DNA of 64,000 bases, taken from positions 11,389,370 to 11,453,369 of the forward strand of contig CM057831.1 in NCBI GenBank assembly GCA_030068075.1. The letters are read 5' to 3'. Made by a program: the position numbers and the translations under genes. A model generated the notes under the pieces. It made no database searches, had not been told where the DNA came from, and saw nothing but the letters and a program-made list of their open reading frames with translations. Below are positions 49,425-64,000 of the stretch, in pieces (the stretch's first letter is position 1; the number at the start of each line of letters is the position of its first letter). The stretch comes from Paguma larvata. Lineage: Eukaryota; Chordata; Mammalia; Carnivora; Viverridae.

Positions 49425-51060
49425 TGAAGGTTTTATTCTGGGGACTTCCTGGTGATTCTTAGTTGTGCAAAATGTACTTTCCCTCTGCTCTCATAGAACT
49501 CCACTCCCCTTCTTGCGTGGTTCCTTGAAGATGATGTGGACAAGCCCTCATTCCAGTAATGGGTGGGGCTGGTGGCCCAGTAGACCAGTTTCCTGAAGAG
49601 CCTCCGTGATGAAAGGCCTGGTACCTGAACTCCGGGAGCAACCTGGGCCGAGGCCCCCAGACCAGCGCCTGCCGTGCCGTCTGGCTGGTCTCAGGGGCTC
49701 TTGCTTGCACAAACTATTCAAGCAGGAGGCAGATTCTGGCGGGAATCCTTGGGTTTCAGCCTGCCTTCGTTATGGGTAGGTTGGTGTCTTGCCGGATTTA
49801 GTACCAGGTGATAAGCAGGATTAAAAGGGCCTTTATTGAAACACTTTTTTTTCCCCCTCTTGGAAGTTGCCAGCTGAAGTTTGTGTGGCTGGATGTCTGC
49901 CTGTAAATGTGTCGGAAAACTCTTGTGTGTTGCTCAACAGGAGAAAGTAACTCGGACACTGTGGTTTAGAGTCTAGGTAGTATGTGGAAGAGGCAGAGTA
50001 CACTATATTTGCAGTGGCTAAGAATAGACTTGGGGGCGGCTGACCTATGTTTGAATCCTAGTTTGATTTAAGTCCTCTCTTTCTTCCTCTGAACCTCAGT
50101 TTCTTCATCTGTCCGTTAGGAATGACCACACCTTGCACAGCCGTTATGCAGGCCTAAGGAGCCGATGGATGTCTGGTTCCTTGATAGTGGTTAGCACGTG
50201 GGCACGCAGTACACGGTTATTAACACTGTGAGTGAAGGAAGCACTTTCTCTAACACATTTCCCACTAACAATAATGTGCCGTTAATAATGGCACTCCCAC
50301 TTGGGTTGTGTTTAAAAAAAAATTTTTTTTTAATGTTTATTTTTTGAGAGAGAGACACACAGAGCACAAGCAGGGGAGGGGCAGAGAGGAGGACACAGAA
50401 TCCACGGCAGGCCCCAGACCCTGCCGTTGTCAGCACAGAGTCCAGTATGGCGCTGGAACCCGTGAACTGTGAGATCGTGACCCCAGCCAAGAGCCGAAGT
50501 CGGACTGAGCCACCCAGGGGCCCCCCACTTGGGTTTTTAGGCACGACCTTTGATCTCTGAACCAGTCTCCTCAGTTAATAGTAATGTTGCCTACTTCAGG
50601 GTTATGGCAGAGCTAAGTTTTAACAAAGGAAGCGCGCATCAGCGTCACTAATTGCGCCACAGCCAAGGAGATCAAGCTGTAGAATTCTGGGTGATCAACT
50701 TTCTGGAGCATCTTCTTATCTGGAGGTGTTGAATCCAGCCAAAGTGGCATGGAAGTTGCCCGGGGACGCTTTACTTCCAACGCAGCATTTTAGAGTTAAT
50801 ACTCTTTTCCTCTCGGGCCCTGCTAGCTTTGGCTTGACCCTTCGGGTGGCCATAGGAAGGCTGCTCTGTGGGTAAAACTGGGGAGCATCTCTTAGTCATT
50901 GACCATCAGTACTCCCGGCTCAGAACGAGGTATATGTAAAGGTAGAACTGAATGGTTAATAGGCCCGGTCTCCAGCAAGGAAGACTGGGGGGCGGACAGG
51001 CACCCGGCATCCCCACCAGAACTGGAGGAGTAGGGGCGGTAACACAAGGGTAAAGTCAGG
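49425..51060. other. VPS11-HMBS intergenic region
   Basis: No gene recognised. A MIR copy lies at about 50020-50165 (GAACCTCAGTTTCTTCATCT) and a reverse CAN-SINE at 50308-50523. The rest is unassigned. Confidence 0.55.
50308..50523 (-). mobile_element. CAN-SINE
   Basis: Perfect duplication CCCACTTGGGTT at 50296-50307 and 50524-50535. Confidence 0.93.
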
Positions 51061-51084
51061 TCTGTCGCAATCCGTCTAATTCCC

Positions 51085-51269
51085 GCCCCGAGGGTGGTCC
51101 TCCCCGCCGGGGGCGGGTGCCGGAAGTGACGAAGACTCCGGAGTTGGAGGCTGCAAAGAGGAGCTCGCACCCCGCGTGCACCACTTGCCCATTGGCCGGG
51201 CCCTCGGGCTTCCCCGGACTCCCGGGGGACCCTGGCGGCACCTCCCGGACCTACCTCCTGAGCACAGCC
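51085..51269 (+). promoter_or_regulatory. HMBS: HMBS housekeeping promoter
   Basis: CpG-rich and TATA-less. CCGGAAGTGAC at 51120-51130 is an ETS-type site. An inverted CCAAT (ATTGG, 51191-51195) and GC boxes (GGGGGCGGG near 51109) lie before the ubiquitous ATG. Confidence 0.7.
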
Positions 51270-58420
<7,151 letters not shown>

Positions 58421-58669
58421 CTGGTCTGTGGGGCACAGGTGCCTGGGTTGCTATCAATGCAGTGCCCGCGTCCCAGCCGGAAGTGCCCCGTTCTCACTGC
58501 TCACTGGGGAGCGATTACCCCAGGGGATTGAACTGCAAGGTCAGAGACTTCCAGGGACTTGCCTCACCGTGGGGCTGTGTTGAGTGCCTTGCCTCCTCCG
58601 TTAGGTGGGGAATTCATCTCTTTAGAGAAAAAGTTCAAGCCACGGCCTTTGAATGTAACCAACTCAACT

Positions 58670-58675
58670 AATAAA
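58670..58675 (+). terminator. HMBS: HMBS polyadenylation signal
   Basis: AATAAA 250 bp after the stop codon. The DNA between here and the H2AX 3' end (about 59030) shows no gene. Confidence 0.85.
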
Positions 58676-59046
58676 CCAGCTCTGAAGGGGACTTTGTTTT
58701 TGGTGGGGTTGCAGTCAAGGACCAACACAGAACCTTTAACTCTACTTTGGAGACTAAGACGTCTGTCCAAAGTTCTTCTGGGACATTCTTGGTTCCTGCC
58801 ACAATAGTTATTTCAAACAACAAACGGTCTCCCAGGGAACCCCCCAAAAGAGCCGTAATCGGACAAGCCTAGCACTTGCCCCTCTCCGGCTAACCCGTGT
58901 GTCTGATCAGACAGGTGAGCCACGTATCAGATAGCGCCCCCCCCCCAACAACCCCACCATCTCAGGAAGATAGGAGTCTACAAAGTCTCCAACCCTACAA
59001 CTCTTACAGAACGACCACAGACATTGCGTTTTTAAAAAAACAGTCC

Positions 59047-59052
59047 TTTAAT
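59047..59052 (-). terminator. H2AX: Candidate distal polyadenylation signal of H2AX
   Basis: ATTAAA on the minus strand, about 790 bp beyond the H2AX stop. H2AX is known to make a long polyadenylated mRNA in addition to the histone-type one; this is the best-placed signal here. Confidence 0.55.
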
Positions 59053-59757
59053 AAACAAAATTAGTCCATCTGAAACTCCCCAATAAGTAAAGTACTAGTC
59101 TTGGATGGGTTATAGCTGCAAAATTCCAGGTCCGAAGCTATCGGAGGCTCAGTGCAGACGGCGACGCACGGGCCGGTGCTGGTACGAGGCGCGTGGCCCG
59201 GCAAGAGTGGTCGCCGGAAGCGAAGTGGGGCGAGCGGCGGGGCCCGAGGCCCCGGCTGCGGTCACCGCGGGCGCGCGCACACCTCCCGCGGTCCCCGCGG
59301 CCCGCAAACTCGGGCCCTCCGCCCCTCCCCCCGCGGCGGCTCGGCCCCCGGGCGAAGGCGGCGGGAGCCAAGGGGGCCGCCAGGGCGAACGGCAATCGGT
59401 CCTTCCCGCACCGCGTCCGGAGGAGTCCCGGCCCCGGCGCGCGCCTCAGCCCTGCGTCAGAGCGGCTCTTCCAGAAGGCACCGCGGCCTCACCGCAGCCC
59501 ACCGGCGGTTCCGAGCCGGCGCGGCTGAGTCACTGGCGCCGCGGAGAGCAGGTGCGCGCCCCCAGCCCCCTCCCGGCCGCGGCCCTCTGGTCCCTCGTCA
59601 GGCGAGCTGGGCCGCCCCTCGGCCCGGAAGCATCGAGAGCGAGGACCCGCGAGCCCGCGCGGGGGAGGGGCGGGCCGGGCGGCGGCAGCGACGACGACGA
59701 CAACGCGGGAGGGGGAGTCGAGGGCCGCGGCCGCCCGCCCCGAGCCCGAAGTGGCTC

Positions 59758-59768
59758 AGCTCTTTCCG
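59758..59768 (-). promoter_or_regulatory. H2AX: Histone downstream element of H2AX
   Basis: CGGAAAGAGCT on the minus strand lies 14 nt past the stem-loop: the purine-rich site that pairs with U7 snRNA in replication-dependent histone mRNA processing. Confidence 0.65.
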
Positions 59769-59781
59769 TGAGGGCTGTGGT

Positions 59782-59797
59782 GGCCCTTAAAAGGGCC
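59782..59797 (-). terminator. H2AX: Histone 3' stem-loop of H2AX
   Basis: GGCCCTTTTAAGGGCC fits the histone stem-loop consensus (six-base stem, four-base loop). It begins 41 nt after the stop codon and directs cleavage without polyadenylation. Confidence 0.92.
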
Positions 59798-59838
59798 TTT
59801 GTGGTGGCATGGGGGGCCGGCTGCGGTGCGGGCGCCCC

Positions 59839-60600
<762 letters not shown>

Positions 60601-61094
60601 GCCAGATTTAAACCCTCCAGCTGGAGCCCAGAACCGGAAGACAGAGAGGGTGGAGCCTGAGCCACCTCAAGAGCCTCTGGGAAATCTGTGCGGGCCTAGG
60701 ATTTTAAAAGGAAAGGGGTCAACACCACTGCCTCCCCTTTCAGGTCTGGTCACCCTCTTCTCCTTTCTCCCTCCTCCCATCCCGCAAAGGGAAGGCAGAA
60801 GTGGGAATAAATAAGACGCCCCCCCTCCCCCCCCCCCCGCAATTATAGCCCACACCAGAGAACAGGTGAGTCCAACCTTACGGCCCTCCCTGCTACCTGA
60901 AGTAGCAGGATTTCAATATTTATTCCACATATTCTATCCGGTCTCCGTTCTTTATTTCCTGCTACACTGAAAGAAAAAGGACCAGGCAGAGAGAGAGGCA
61001 TCCTCTTGAAGGAGGTGCCTCCGCCCACCCTCCCAATCTACCCTAACATGCCCACATAGGAAATATGCCTACAGGAACAAGAAAAAGACAACGC

Positions 61095-61100
61095 TTTATT
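61095..61100 (-). terminator. DPAGT1: DPAGT1 polyadenylation signal
   Basis: AATAAA on the minus strand, about 430 bp after the stop. The interval to the H2AX promoter (60600-61075) has a C-run (60819-60838) and no gene. Confidence 0.7.
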
Positions 61101-61528
61101 GTCACCACTGGGAGCACCTGGCCCCCCAGTCTGCTCTTAATAATCAGAATACTTAATTTATAGTCAAATATCAAGTGATCTTCAAGCCTGTGTCCCTATC
61201 CCCAGCCAGGCTTCTATTCCCAGGCCCAACATCTTCCTTCATAGTCAGAGCTGTGGGTAACTGCATAAAAGCTGCAGGGTCCCACCTTAGGAGGCTGCGA
61301 GACGGGGTGGAGAGGGAGAGTGGCAAGCTGAAGGAAGCCAGGGCCAAAACCCAAATCCACAGTCCTTAGGTGTCCATAATCACGGCAGAAAGGAAATGCT
61401 AAGTACAAAATCTGGAGGAGAATGAAAGGTGGGAGAGGCCTGGCCAGGAGGCATTGCTGGTCCGGAGAGAGGTCGGCCTGAGTCGGGAAGCCTGCAGACT
61501 GCGCAGCACGGGGCGACGATCAGGGGAC

Positions 61529-63163
<1,635 letters not shown>

Positions 63164-63337
63164 TCACATTCGAGAACTCACTACCCCTTTTATGTCACCC
63201 AGGCAATTCCTAATAGTCCACCTTGTTCATGAACCCCTCCTAAATGAGTTACTGTCTTCAATTTGGTTTCAATCATTCAGATGTAGGTTTGATGTATCGG
63301 CTTTACTTCCTGTGTGACTTTGATCATGACACATTTA

Positions 63338-63429
63338 GTCTATGGCCATACCACCCTGAACGCGCCCGATCTCGTCTGATCTCGGAAGCTAAGCAGGGTC
63401 GGGCCTGGTTAGTACTTGGATGGGAGACC
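63338..63429 (+). pseudogene. 5S rRNA retropseudogene, nucleotides 1-92, no tail
   Basis: Ninety-two bases match the 5' part of vertebrate 5S rRNA with a single change (C6 to T). The copy stops after GGATGGGAGACC, inside the C box. Duplicated flanks CATGACACATTTA (63325-63337 and 63429-63441, sharing one C) show insertion by target-primed reverse transcription. It lies in a DPAGT1 intron, antisense to that gene. Confidence 0.93.
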
Positions 63430-63543
63430 ATGACACATTTAAATTCTCTAACCTTCAGTTTCCTAACTCATCATGGTTGATGAGAACACGTGTCGCATGT
63501 TACACAGCTTAAATGAGATAATGTTTTAAAAATGGTCAGTTTT

Positions 63544-63765
63544 GGGGCACCTGGGTGGCTCAGTCGGTTGGGCGGCCAACTTCGGCTCAGGTCATGGTCT
63601 CATGGTCTGTGGGTTCGAGCCCCGCGTCAGGCTCTGCTGATGGCTTATCAGAGCCTGGAGCCTGCTTTGGTTTCTGTGTCTCCCTCTCTCTCTGCCCTTC
63701 CCCTGCTCATGTTCTGTCTCTGTCTCTCAAAAATAAATAAACGTTAAAAAAAAATTTTTTTTTAA
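63544..63765 (+). mobile_element. CAN-SINE (first of a tandem pair)
   Basis: Follows AATGGTCAGTTTT (63531-63543) and ends with an A- and T-rich tail before AGTGGTCAGTTTT (63766-63778). Confidence 0.93.
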
Positions 63766-63778
63766 AGTGGTCAGTTTT

Positions 63779-64000
63779 GGGGCACCTGGGTGGCTCAGTC
63801 GGTTGAGCGTCTGACTTCGGCCCAGGTCATGATCTCATGGTTCACAAGTTCAAGCCCCGCATTGGGCTCTGTGCTCACAGCTCAGAGCCTGGAGCCTGCT
63901 TCAGATTCTGTGTCTCCCTCTCTCTCTGTCCCTCCCCAGCTCACACTCTGTCTCTCTCAAAAATAAATAAAAACATTAAAAAACATTAAAAAAAACATTA
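63779..64000 (+). mobile_element. CAN-SINE (second of a tandem pair, runs to the window edge)
   Basis: Starts exactly after the right-hand GGTCAGTTTT of the first copy, same orientation. Confidence 0.92.

Overview
The window is mammalian nuclear DNA from a carnivore, most likely a cat. About fifty copies of a tRNA-Lys-derived CAN-SINE of the feline type (head GGGGCGCCTGGGTGGCTCAG, a TCTC-rich middle, an AATAAA-containing A-rich tail) are scattered in both orientations. The gene order SLC37A4 - HYOU1 - VPS11 - HMBS - H2AX - DPAGT1, with the same relative strands, is that of human 11q23.3. All genes were read exon by exon. The reconstructed reading frames close exactly at family length: HYOU1 999 aa, VPS11 941 aa, HMBS 361 aa, H2AX 143 aa.

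Layout. 1-3.9 kb: the 5' half of SLC37A4 (minus), running off the left edge, with a CpG-rich promoter at about 3.1-3.9 kb. 3.9-19 kb: a gene-free repeat block holding SINEs, L1 remnants, DNA transposons (Tigger, MER20, a hAT remnant), MIR and a decayed FTL processed pseudogene. 19.1-30.9 kb: HYOU1 (minus), with two ERSE-II elements at its promoter. 31-39.1 kb: repeat-rich intergenic DNA. 39.36-49.4 kb: VPS11 (plus). 51.1-58.7 kb: HMBS (plus), with a housekeeping promoter and an internal erythroid promoter. 59.0-60.6 kb: H2AX (minus), intronless. 61.1 kb to the right edge: the 3' half of DPAGT1 (minus).

Functional themes. SLC37A4, HYOU1 and DPAGT1 act in the endoplasmic reticulum (glucose-6-phosphate transport, chaperoning, N-glycan initiation). 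VPS11 is a core subunit of the endolysosomal HOPS/CORVET tethers, HMBS is the third enzyme of haem synthesis, and H2AX marks DNA double-strand breaks. They are neighbours, not an operon; each has its own promoter.

No novel gene system was found. The most interesting points are two minor-spliceosome (U12-type) introns in adjacent genes: an AT-AC intron 1 in VPS11 and a GTATCCTTT-type intron in HMBS. Others are a GC-AG intron in VPS11, a 92-nt tailless 5S rRNA retrocopy flanked by a 13-bp target-site duplication in a DPAGT1 intron, the stress and lysosomal promoter motifs of HYOU1 and VPS11, and several well-preserved nested or compound SINE insertions.
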